The notes under the pieces are model-generated. The model was not told the origin of the DNA, did no database searches, and worked only from the letters and a program-made list of their open reading frames with translations. Made by a program: the position numbers and the translations under genes. Below, piece after piece: positions 35,561 through 42,999 of a DNA stretch of 64,000 bases. Position 1 is the first letter of the stretch, and every line of letters starts with the position of its first letter. The DNA comes from G038396625 sp038396625 (GTDB lineage: Bacteria > Bacillota > Clostridia > Peptostreptococcales > Thermotaleaceae), in NCBI GenBank assembly GCA_038396625.1, contig CP121688.1, positions 2,914,001-2,978,000 of the forward strand, given 5' to 3'.

Positions 35561-35618
35561 ATTATAGTATTATATAGACAATTAATCAATTTACAGAATA
35601 TCGTTTAACATCAAACGA
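35561..35618 (-). promoter_or_regulatory. marR promoter with adjacent inverted repeat
   Basis: Minus strand: TTGATT (35584-35589), 17-base spacer, TATAAT (35561-35566). Just upstream of the -35 is the inverted repeat TCGTTT-N6-AAACGA (35601-35618), a plausible autoregulatory operator. Confidence 0.5.
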
Positions 35619-35747
35619 CATCTTTTAAAAAAAGTCCCTAACTTCAATGATTCTACACCTAATTTAGAAAAAGCATTCTTACTTTTAATATACTTTAATA
35701 ACTTAAAGCTTGATACATTGCCATATTAAACACGATTGTAAAAAAGC

Positions 35748-35772
35748 AGCCCATACCTTTAAGGTACGGGCT
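35748..35772 (-). terminator. Terminator after the ABM-domain gene
   Basis: AGCCCATACCT/AGGTACGGGCT stem (one mismatch) with a TTTTT run on the minus strand, about 33 bases past the stop. Confidence 0.7.
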
Positions 35773-35804
35773 AAATTGTTTATTCACAATTAGGCTCAGA
35801 ATTT

Positions 35805-36122
35805 CTATCTTCCCCAATTTAGAACATTACTTAAATATCTAATTTTCACAGTCTTTGGATCTAATGATTCTCTAAACTTTCCAGTAATGGGTTCTTTCAT
35901 CATTCTTTTCGATGCTGCCTTGGCTTGCTCAGCAGAATCCCAATGCTGTATTATAAGCCACTGAGAGTGCTCATTCCCTCTAACTAGTTCTGAATCAATA
36001 AAACCGCCCTGTTTTGAATGGAAATTTTCTTCAAGGTCTTCTACAATTCTAATAAACGCTTCATCAGATATTGCAGAAATAACTTGAAATTCTGCAATTT
36101 CGGTACAAATACTCCTATCCAT
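35805..36122 (-). CDS. Antibiotic biosynthesis monooxygenase (ABM)-domain protein
   Basis: 105 residues with the dimeric alpha/beta-barrel pattern of ABM proteins: an initial FQVISAISDEAF strand-helix, GGFIDSELVRG, then WLIIQHWDSAEQAKAASK. Such proteins act on quinones, haem or unknown substrates; none can be assigned. The start at 36122 is supported by GGGAGG 8 bases upstream. It follows the AraC-family gene by about 80 bases on the same strand and may be its partner or target. Confidence 0.7.
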   Translation of the reverse strand: MDRSICTEIAEFQVISAISDEAFIRIVEDLEENFHSKQGGFIDSELVRGNEHSQWLIIQHWDSAEQAKAASKRMMKEPITGKFRESLDPKTVKIRYLSNVLNWGR

Positions 36123-36204
36123 ATATATTACCTCCCAAAACATAATTTAATTTCAATGTTATTTTACCTATAATATGCTTTGGTGAATAGTAAAAATGCG
36201 ACAC

Positions 36205-37014
36205 TTAATAAAGCTCCATTATCTGTCTGACAGAATTATTCTGACTGAGAAATTCTGTTGGAGTAGTCCCTATAAAAGACTTAAAATCCTTTATAAAATG
36301 AGTTTGGTCAAAATAATCATTATCATAAGCAAATAGCGCTAAGTTATCATTTTTCTTTCCTTGAAACTGGTTAATGATTCTGTTAAATCTATTAATTCGC
36401 TGAAATAATTTAGGGCTAACGCCTATATACTTATTAAATATACGTTCCAATTTACGTTGATTTACCCCATATTGCTCACAAAAACCGCTAATGCAATAAT
36501 GATTAGCATTAAATACGCTAATCAATTCATATACATACTTATTCGGAATAAGTGATCTATCAACGGAGTCGACAATGGCCATTTCAATAACTTTTATTAT
36601 TTCGGCATTTGATTGTACTGCAGTAATTTTCTCTAATATCTCATCAGTAAAATTGCTAATAATATCATCTAATTCTATTGTTTTACCTGTAAATTCATTG
36701 AGTGGTATTCTTAAAACTGGAAAAAGTCCGCTTGGAAAAAATGAAGCTCCAAATACCCTTAAATTCCCTGCTTGATTTATTATATAATACTTATCTCTTA
36801 TCCCATTAAAATGGAAACGTGCTGATGTAGTCCTAACTTTTTCATCCGTTATGTACTCAATTGGGGAAGAGAGGTTAAATATAAAGTCTATATTGTTTAC
36901 AGGCAAAAGTTTATGACTAACTGAAATTATTGATTCACTTTCAATTACCCAAAAATACTTGATCAAATTTCTTAACACTGGATGACTTACTGGATATCTA
37001 ATAACGCTTAACAT
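36205..37014 (-). CDS. AraC-family transcriptional regulator
   Basis: 269 residues: an N-terminal DUF6597-like sensor (RNLIKYFWVIES, then FIFNLSSP) and a C-terminal AraC double helix-turn-helix (GVNQRKLERIFNKYIGVSPK, then YFDQTHFIKDFKSFIGTTP). The ATG at 37014 is chosen over a GTG nine bases earlier that lies inside the AGGTGA ribosome-binding site. Target unknown; the downstream ABM gene is the obvious candidate. Confidence 0.85.
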   Translation of the reverse strand: MLSVIRYPVSHPVLRNLIKYFWVIESESIISVSHKLLPVNNIDFIFNLSSPIEYITDEKVRTTSARFHFNGIRDKYYIINQAGNLRVFGASFFPSGLFPVLRIPLNEFTGKTIELDDIISNFTDEILEKITAVQSNAEIIKVIEMAIVDSVDRSLIPNKYVYELISVFNANHYCISGFCEQYGVNQRKLERIFNKYIGVSPKLFQRINRFNRIINQFQGKKNDNLALFAYDNDYFDQTHFIKDFKSFIGTTPTEFLSQNNSVRQIMELY

Positions 37015-37156
37015 AGAGATCACCTATATTCGTTTTCTGAAACTAGACGGTATATTCCATACTTCTTTCCACATATTTACTTTAAGCGTATCATCATTAA
37101 ATCTGTTTTGCAATAAAATTTTCTGCCTTTTCCTTAAAATCTATTACCTATAACAT

Positions 37157-38386
37157 CTATATTTCCCAAAGTTTCTTAATTCCAGCCACTTTACCAATTT
37201 GTTCATCTAAAGAATATAGCATAGTTTTATCTAGCTTATGAATATCATCTATTCCTAACAACTTGCATCCCATCTTCATTTCTTCTGTACATGCACGGAT
37301 GTAGTTTGCTAAGGATTCTGCTCCCCTATCAATATTAAACAACTTATTCTCTGGTACGTTATAGTGTACTAATTGTAAAGGATCCTTTAGATAGGCACTA
37401 TCTTCATTCTGTGGTAATGTCATCGCAAGCATAAAAATTGTACATGCATAGATTGCATCTGCTCCTAGTGCAATTGCCTTCATAATATCTCCTGGTGTTC
37501 TTATTCCTCCTGCGATGATTAAAGAAATCTTATCTTTTACATCCTTCATTTTTAAGTAATCCCCTGCAATCGATGCAGCATAAATTGTAGGTACACCGTA
37601 ATCATTTTCAGTAAGTATTAGAGATCCTCCAGTTCCTCCCTGTGCCCCATCAATTACAATTACATCTGCACCAGCATATAATGCAATATCAATGTCTTCT
37701 TTAATTCTTGATGCACAGAACTTGATAGAAATAGGTACTCCACCAGATACCTCTTTAAGATAGTCCACTGTATTTTTTAAATCCTGATGATTGTTTATAC
37801 TGGGATGATGAGGAGGCATATAAGAATCTTGCCCTGGTTGTAAGTTCCGTATGATAGGCAATTCATTTTCCATTTGACTTGCTGGTAGTATAGAGTAGGT
37901 TCCAGGATTTGCTCCCTGCCCCCATTTAATCTCAATCATATCTGCAAGCTTTAAATGTGCTTCATCGTTGGAAAATCCTCCTCGATTATATTGAAGAACA
38001 TATTTATTAGCTAGCTCTCTTTCTTCTAAATGCATCCCACCCTCACCAGAGTTTGCTGAAATTCCTGCTAAAGTTGAAGCTTTGGCTAAAGCTAGTTTTG
38101 CTTCTTTACTAACAACACCATAGGTCATAGCTGTTATCATCATTGGAGTACTAATTTCTAGAGGTTTATTTGCCTTTGGTCCAATTAGGGTTTTCGTATT
38201 GACTTCTATATCATCCATCAGCATAAATTCATGAAGTTGGTTAGGTAAAAACATCAATTGATCAAAATGAGGGAGTTGTTTTGTTGTACCTAAGTGTTCA
38301 ATTAATGGATTCCCTTTCTTCCCTCGTTTTCTAATTTCGTCTAGTAGCAACTGATTTATCCCCATAATATCTGTAACTTTTTTCAT
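37157..38386 (-). CDS. FMN-binding glutamate-synthase-like protein (stand-alone GltS domain)
   Basis: 409 residues corresponding to the FMN/Fe-S synthase domain of glutamate synthase without the glutaminase or GXGXG domains. Visible: MITAMTYGVVSKEAK, SGEGGMH, KWGQGANPG, IKFCASRIKEDI, IDGAQGGTGG and IAGGIRTPGDI. Such stand-alone proteins are common in anaerobes and archaea, and their reaction is mostly unproven. Single gene; AGGAAG RBS. Whether it makes glutamate or is a different FMN oxidoreductase cannot be told. Confidence 0.85.
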   Translation of the reverse strand: MKKVTDIMGINQLLLDEIRKRGKKGNPLIEHLGTTKQLPHFDQLMFLPNQLHEFMLMDDIEVNTKTLIGPKANKPLEISTPMMITAMTYGVVSKEAKLALAKASTLAGISANSGEGGMHLEERELANKYVLQYNRGGFSNDEAHLKLADMIEIKWGQGANPGTYSILPASQMENELPIIRNLQPGQDSYMPPHHPSINNHQDLKNTVDYLKEVSGGVPISIKFCASRIKEDIDIALYAGADVIVIDGAQGGTGGSLILTENDYGVPTIYAASIAGDYLKMKDVKDKISLIIAGGIRTPGDIMKAIALGADAIYACTIFMLAMTLPQNEDSAYLKDPLQLVHYNVPENKLFNIDRGAESLANYIRACTEEMKMGCKLLGIDDIHKLDKTMLYSLDEQIGKVAGIKKLWEI

Positions 38387-38807
38387 GTTTTCACTTCCTA
38401 TTCCTTATTTTATCTATTGAGAGTCTTAATAAGTTGAAAGACATAACTAGTATGGTTTGTCTCTTATAAAAATTAATACTATTCATGGTAGATTTTTAGA
38501 TCTTAATAAATCCTATTATTTATTTTGTCATTAAAACCCCTAATTTATAAATACGTAAGATTATTATTAGAATATTAGCACAAGGAGTTATACATGGTAA
38601 TCATCAATACATTTAGTGCTATGTAGTCACAACATATATATTGCAAGTACTTATCACAAATCTGCTACAATTAAGTTTTTCACTATAAATTAATTATTTT
38701 TTCGCTAAAACATATACACCCTTATTTCTATATATTCATATAATCAATAGTGGAAAAAATTTTTATATAATCAAATAAATTCTTACCTATATTGATGTAC
38801 GGTTATA
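38387..38807. other. AT-rich intergenic region
   Basis: More than 400 bases with no convincing gene. An AAGGAG followed by ATG near 38594 opens a 10-codon frame only; it may be the relic start of the laccase gene whose end survives just downstream. No terminator or promoter is convincing. Confidence 0.3.
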
Positions 38808-39050
38808 ATGGGATTTATCCTAGTTCCACCTTTGCCTAATGAGATGGGTTGGAAAGATACTGTAAATGTAAACCCAGGGGAAATAATTAAAATCATTGCA
38901 CAATTTGGCCCTTATACTGGTAAATATCCATGGCACTGTCATATTCTTAAACATGAATACAATGGAATGATGCGCCCTTATGAAGTAGTCTATTCATTGG
39001 TCAAAGGTAGGCATGGCTCTTTATGCTCACCTTATGTATGGTTATTATGA
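38808..39050 (+). pseudogene. Fragment of a CotA-like multicopper oxidase (C-terminal domain)
   Basis: 80 codons whose first 60 match the end of CotA spore-coat laccases: PPLPNEMGWKDTV, then AQFGPYTGKYPWHCHILKHE and GMMRPYEVV. The HCH copper motif is intact. There is no ribosome-binding site and a stop codon lies directly upstream in frame; about 430 residues of the normal protein are missing. It is therefore read as a decayed gene, next to another cupredoxin-family gene. Confidence 0.75.
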
Positions 39051-39165
39051 TACATTTATTTACTATATAACACTTTATATCATGAACTTTTGTAGTCTTT
39101 AAATATACTATTAACAATATAATATAACATGTTTTTTATTTAAATTTCTACAGGAGGTGAATATC

Positions 39166-40116
39166 ATGCAATATATAAGTATCCCCCCTTTAGCTTATCA
39201 ATCCCCCAACTCTGCATCGCTTTGGGAGAACAGAGTGAAGGCTCCTGACATGCAAATAGCTGGCTATCGGCAAGAAGGCAATATAAGACACTTTCATCTT
39301 ATAGCAGAACCTATTAAACATAACATATTGTCTAACTTGACAATCGAAGTCCTTGGATACAATGGTTCTACTCCAGGACCATTAATCATTATGAGACAAG
39401 GTGAATGGATCTATCTTACAGTTGAAAATAGAATGGAGCATCCCACATCCCTTCATGTTCATGGTCTAGCAAAACCAAACTCACAAGATGGTACTCCTGC
39501 CATAGAACCAGCAACTCCACGAATAAATCCAGGAGAGTCTTATACTTATAAATTTTTATGCTGGCAAGCAGGTACATTCTTTTATCACTCTCCAGAAGCA
39601 TTTCAGGTATCTCAGGGCCTCATTGGAGCATTTATTGTTCTTCCAAAAAATGAGAACATTATACCTTACATGATACCCCATCATGATTATGTATTATTAG
39701 TGCAGCAGTGGGAGATTCCTCATCCAGAAATAGGAAAGGTTATTGCTGGAACATATAAACCAAATAAATTTCATCGTAATCCTAATTTCTTTACTATAAA
39801 CGGTAAATCCTTTCCTGATACATCATCGCTCTATTTTAGGTTTGGTGAAAAAATAAGAATAAGGTTTATTACAAAAGCAAGTGAATCTCACTCCATGCAT
39901 TTACATGGCCATGATTTTAGAATTGTATCCATTAATGGATTCTCAAGATCTGGTTTTTGGGATGATACCATTGACATTGCGTCAGGTAGAAGAATTGATG
40001 TGGAGTTAGTTGCTAACAATCCAGGAATATGGCCTCTAAATGGAACAAAGACCTTTCACCAATCAAATAATGGTGAGACGCCTGGGGGTATGATTACAAA
40101 GGTTGTATACCTATAG
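39166..40116 (+). CDS. Two-domain multicopper-oxidase-like protein lacking key copper ligands
   Basis: 316 residues with two cupredoxin domains. Intact ligand motifs: HVHG (97-100) and HLHGHDF (245-251). Lost: the usual HSH of the second motif is HSP (141-143). The terminal motif, normally WPFHCH followed by a His pair, reads WPLNGTKTFH (289-298), removing the type-1 Cys and two or more His. So copper oxidase activity is unlikely; a structural (for example spore-surface) role is possible. ATG 39166 has AGGAGG 8 bases upstream; a GTG 9 bases earlier is rejected. A terminator follows. Confidence 0.8.
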   Translation: MQYISIPPLAYQSPNSASLWENRVKAPDMQIAGYRQEGNIRHFHLIAEPIKHNILSNLTIEVLGYNGSTPGPLIIMRQGEWIYLTVENRMEHPTSLHVHGLAKPNSQDGTPAIEPATPRINPGESYTYKFLCWQAGTFFYHSPEAFQVSQGLIGAFIVLPKNENIIPYMIPHHDYVLLVQQWEIPHPEIGKVIAGTYKPNKFHRNPNFFTINGKSFPDTSSLYFRFGEKIRIRFITKASESHSMHLHGHDFRIVSINGFSRSGFWDDTIDIASGRRIDVELVANNPGIWPLNGTKTFHQSNNGETPGGMITKVVYL

Positions 40117-40227
40117 AACAATAAATTATATCCATTCCAATCAATTAACTAGTCATTTATAAAATGGATCCATATGAATTCATTTTTAAGTTAAAGAATA
40201 TTTCTAGTTACAAATTAGTAAAATAAG

Positions 40228-40280
40228 CACCCTGATATGTAGTCTTAGTAATCGCTTAAACTATACTACATATCAGGGTG
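40228..40280. terminator. Strong hairpin terminator after the multicopper-oxidase-like gene
   Basis: Perfect 16-bp stem CACCCTGATATGTAGT with its complement around a 21-base loop, T-rich on the plus-strand side (AATTTTTATT). Confidence 0.8.
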
Positions 40281-40552
40281 AATTTTTATTCTTTCTATAC
40301 TCTGCGGACTACATTCCAGGCATTTTTCTGCATTCTTCTGTGAAAAGGCATCTCCCTTGTATTTCTCATTCTCCAGGTAGAATTCCCACTAATGCTCCTT
40401 GACTCATCTTGACTAGTATATGGAAGCAGGTTTCTAAAAAATACCATTACTTATAATACCATTCATCTTTAATTATTCTCAAATCATCTTTTTACAAATT
40501 TTTTTCCATTTAATTCTCTGTCCTTGTAGTTGCTAATCTCCTTCCATCCCAT
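40266..40552 (-). pseudogene. Possible decayed gene, unrecognised family
   Basis: Two protein-like minus-strand pieces in normal local codon usage: an ATG at 40552 opening 22 codons (MGWKEISNYKDRELNGKK and on) and a separate open stretch at 40388-40266 (ENEKYKGDAFSQKNAEKCLE and on). They are separated by stops and a frame change. A competing 50-codon ATG frame at 40447-40295 is Arg-rich and looks like an out-of-frame artefact of the same remnant. No family recognised. Confidence 0.3.
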
Positions 40553-40568
40553 TCACGCCACCATGGCA

Positions 40569-40603
40569 AAAAAATCCACCTTCTATGATGAAGATGGATT
40601 TTT
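40569..40603 (-). terminator. Terminator of the aldehyde oxidoreductase operon
   Basis: AAAAATCCACCTTC pairs with GAAGATGGATTTTT (one mismatch), T-rich on the minus strand, 20 bases past the MoaD-like gene. Confidence 0.75.
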
Positions 40604-40621
40604 AAATCCTTCTATTTATCT

Positions 40622-40819
40622 TTATCCCCCTGCCAAGGGCCTGATAATTTTAATGTGATCCTGATCTTTTATCTTTCTTGAAGGATAATCTCTTCTTAAT
40701 ATTTGGAGGCCATTAATCCATATGGGGGCATAGGGATGATAACCCATTATTCTTAGTAAATCTTCTACAGAACATTCTAAAGGCACTGTCACTTCCCGAT
40801 TATTTACAAATATCTCCAC
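40622..40819 (-). CDS. MoaD/ThiS-family sulfur carrier protein
   Basis: 65-residue ubiquitin-fold protein ending in the LAGG tail used for adenylation and thiocarboxylate formation. It lies 18 bases downstream of the aldehyde ferredoxin oxidoreductase gene, so it most likely supplies sulfur for the bis-pterin tungsten or molybdenum cofactor of that enzyme. ThiS is an alternative by sequence, but context favours the pterin role. Confidence 0.8.
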   Translation of the reverse strand: MEIFVNNREVTVPLECSVEDLLRIMGYHPYAPIWINGLQILRRDYPSRKIKDQDHIKIIRPLAGG

Positions 40820-40837
40820 GTTTAAACTTCCTTTGCA

Positions 40838-42736
40838 TTATTCTTTTTCAATCAACCATTCCAATGATAATCTTCTGAGTGTGGCTTCTGTAGGATTTCC
40901 TGTTTCTTCATCCCATCCAGCAAATTGATAATACCTTTCCTTCGCCTTTTCAAAGGTTACTTTATCTACATGTACTCCTTTTGAAGGTCCATCAGGTAGT
41001 GGCGTAAAAATGCGCTCTGGGAGTGTATCATCTTTCTTTGTAAAGCCTTCTCTCTCATTAAAATATCGCATCATAGTAATGCGTCGTTCTCCCATGGTCA
41101 TTAATTCAAACAAGGATGTTTCCCATCCTAATCCATATTTACATAAATCTATAAGATCATTTGGACCATAAAGCTGCCAGGCAGGTCCCCATGCAAATTG
41201 ACATAAACACAAGGTATCTAGTATCGATAAAAATCGCTGTGTATTCCAAGCGAAAAGAACTTTGTGATCATCCAATGCAAAATAATTATCATAGCCTTTA
41301 AATAATCCTAGCTGAGCTAGCCATATTCTTTCTTGACTATCTGGAGGCATCGTTAAAAAAACATCATGTTCACTGGATTGATGATCGGCGCCAAATGGAT
41401 TTACGGCATAAACCAATCCTACAGAAGGCTTCATTTGAGGCATATGGGCAGGCATTTCTTGCCCCTTCACAGACATACTCAATGGTACAGCCTCATCTCC
41501 TATCCTTTTTGCTGCCCGCGCGCTTCCCTCTGCCAATAAATCTCCAAATCCTTCGCGCTTTGCAATCTTTTCAATCATAATCGGAATAATGTCATCATTT
41601 CCAAATGTCATTTTCAACTCATCTGTATCATGATTATTTAGTAAACCCTTTTCATAGCATTCCATAGCAAAGGCAATAGTGGAACCGCAGGAAATGGTGT
41701 CTAATCCATACGCATTACATAATTGGTTCGCCAATGCTACTGTTTCTATATGGGTAATACCACAGTAAGAACCAAAAGTGGCACAAGTCTCATATTCTGG
41801 TCCTCCATATAAAGGATCTACCTTGCCTGGTACTTCTACAACTCTTTTACATCTTATGGCACAGGCATGACAAGTGTCTCTTTCTTTTAGAATTGTTTCG
41901 CTCATTGTAGCACCTGTGATATTTTTTGCTCCCTCTGGAAAATATCCGGTACGCCAATTTTTTGTCGCCAAAAATCCTTCCTCATGAAACCCCTCAAGAT
42001 CTCCATCAGTTCCATGTTCTCCCAATCCGGATATTGTGGCGTTATTCTGTAATCTCTCCAAAACATTTTTCGTTAAAGATTTGAAGCCTTCTGGATCATA
42101 CGCTTTGATGGGACGTGCTTTTTTCACAACGACAGCCTTTAAGTGCTTCGATCCCATCACTGCGCCCGTACCTGTTCTTCCATTTGCTCGATTACACATA
42201 TTTATAATACACGCATAACGTACAAGGTTTTCGCCAGCGGGACCAATCTGTGCAATTTCTAAATTTTTTTCTCCTAACTCCTCCTTGATCAACTGTTCTG
42301 CCTCACCAGTTACCTTTCCCCAAATATTTTGTGCATCTCTTAATTCAATATGTTCGCCATCTATATATAGATAAACAGGCTTTTGGGACTTTCCACGAAA
42401 AACAACAGCATCATAACCATTGGCTTTTAAGTGTACCGGAAAAAAACCCCCTGCTTGACTATCACCGATTCCTCCAGTCAAAGGACTCTTTGTAGTAACA
42501 ACCATCCTACTCTGACCACTAATGGGCAAGCCTGTAATGGGGGCTACAGAAAATATGAGCATATTTTCTGGGGAAAGTGGTTCTATTCCTACCCCTATTT
42601 CTTGTAACATCAAATACAATCCCAGAGCTGATCCTCCGGGATAAAGGCGATACGTTTCCCCATTTACTGTTCTTGTGCTGACTTTGTGATGTGTAAGATC
42701 TACATCTAGGATTTTAGCATCTGGAAAATGTACCAT
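40838..42736 (-). CDS. aor: Aldehyde ferredoxin oxidoreductase (tungsten-type)
   Basis: 632 residues. It couples aldehyde oxidation (or carboxylate reduction) to ferredoxin using a W/Mo bis-pterin and one 4Fe-4S cluster. Family motifs: PGGSALGLYL near 33, GDSQAGGFF near 90, cluster cysteines in DTCHACAIRCKR near residues 287-296 with the fourth in the LCLCQF segment near 510, and the NPFGADHQSSEHD pterin region. RBS AGGAGG. A 23-codon open frame precedes it. The physiological aldehyde is unknown; amino-acid-derived aldehydes are typical in amino-acid fermenters. Confidence 0.93.
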   Translation of the reverse strand: MVHFPDAKILDVDLTHHKVSTRTVNGETYRLYPGGSALGLYLMLQEIGVGIEPLSPENMLIFSVAPITGLPISGQSRMVVTTKSPLTGGIGDSQAGGFFPVHLKANGYDAVVFRGKSQKPVYLYIDGEHIELRDAQNIWGKVTGEAEQLIKEELGEKNLEIAQIGPAGENLVRYACIINMCNRANGRTGTGAVMGSKHLKAVVVKKARPIKAYDPEGFKSLTKNVLERLQNNATISGLGEHGTDGDLEGFHEEGFLATKNWRTGYFPEGAKNITGATMSETILKERDTCHACAIRCKRVVEVPGKVDPLYGGPEYETCATFGSYCGITHIETVALANQLCNAYGLDTISCGSTIAFAMECYEKGLLNNHDTDELKMTFGNDDIIPIMIEKIAKREGFGDLLAEGSARAAKRIGDEAVPLSMSVKGQEMPAHMPQMKPSVGLVYAVNPFGADHQSSEHDVFLTMPPDSQERIWLAQLGLFKGYDNYFALDDHKVLFAWNTQRFLSILDTLCLCQFAWGPAWQLYGPNDLIDLCKYGLGWETSLFELMTMGERRITMMRYFNEREGFTKKDDTLPERIFTPLPDGPSKGVHVDKVTFEKAKERYYQFAGWDEETGNPTEATLRRLSLEWLIEKE

Positions 42737-42747
42737 ACTATTCCTCC

Positions 42748-42819
42748 TTATCCCATATAATCACTATACTTTTTTTGACGGTTCCTAGTAACTTTCATAG
42801 TATTTATTTCTATACCCAT
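42748..42819 (-). CDS. Candidate 23-residue leader peptide upstream of aor
   Basis: ATG at 42819 with AAAGGA 8 bases upstream opens MGIEINTMKVTRNRQKKYSD and ends in a TAA that directly abuts the aor AGGAGG site. The arrangement suggests translational coupling or a leader peptide. Basic, no membrane segment, no family recognised. May be chance. Confidence 0.35.
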   Translation of the reverse strand: MGIEINTMKVTRNRQKKYSDYMG

Positions 42820-42999
42820 CTTTTAAATCCTTTAATTTTTCTATATTTTCATTAATATTAGAATAGTATTGAAATTATTTCATAAATTCACAAAGTTATA
42901 TTCTATTAAAGATATTTTTTTCATGTAAAGGCATTCCTATGTTATAATAAGGTTTTGTGAAGAAGAATTGTCCTATTTTTTCTATAGGAGGCGGATCCA

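Noticed and set aside
38808..40116. Split laccase made of the CotA fragment plus the two-domain protein
   Set aside because: The fragment has no RBS, and the two-domain protein already has its own complete second domain, so complementation is unlikely.
42737..42999. Moco/tungsten-cofactor riboswitch upstream of aor
   Set aside because: I could not match the conserved elements of the Moco RNA motif by eye; the region instead holds a small ORF and AT-rich sequence.
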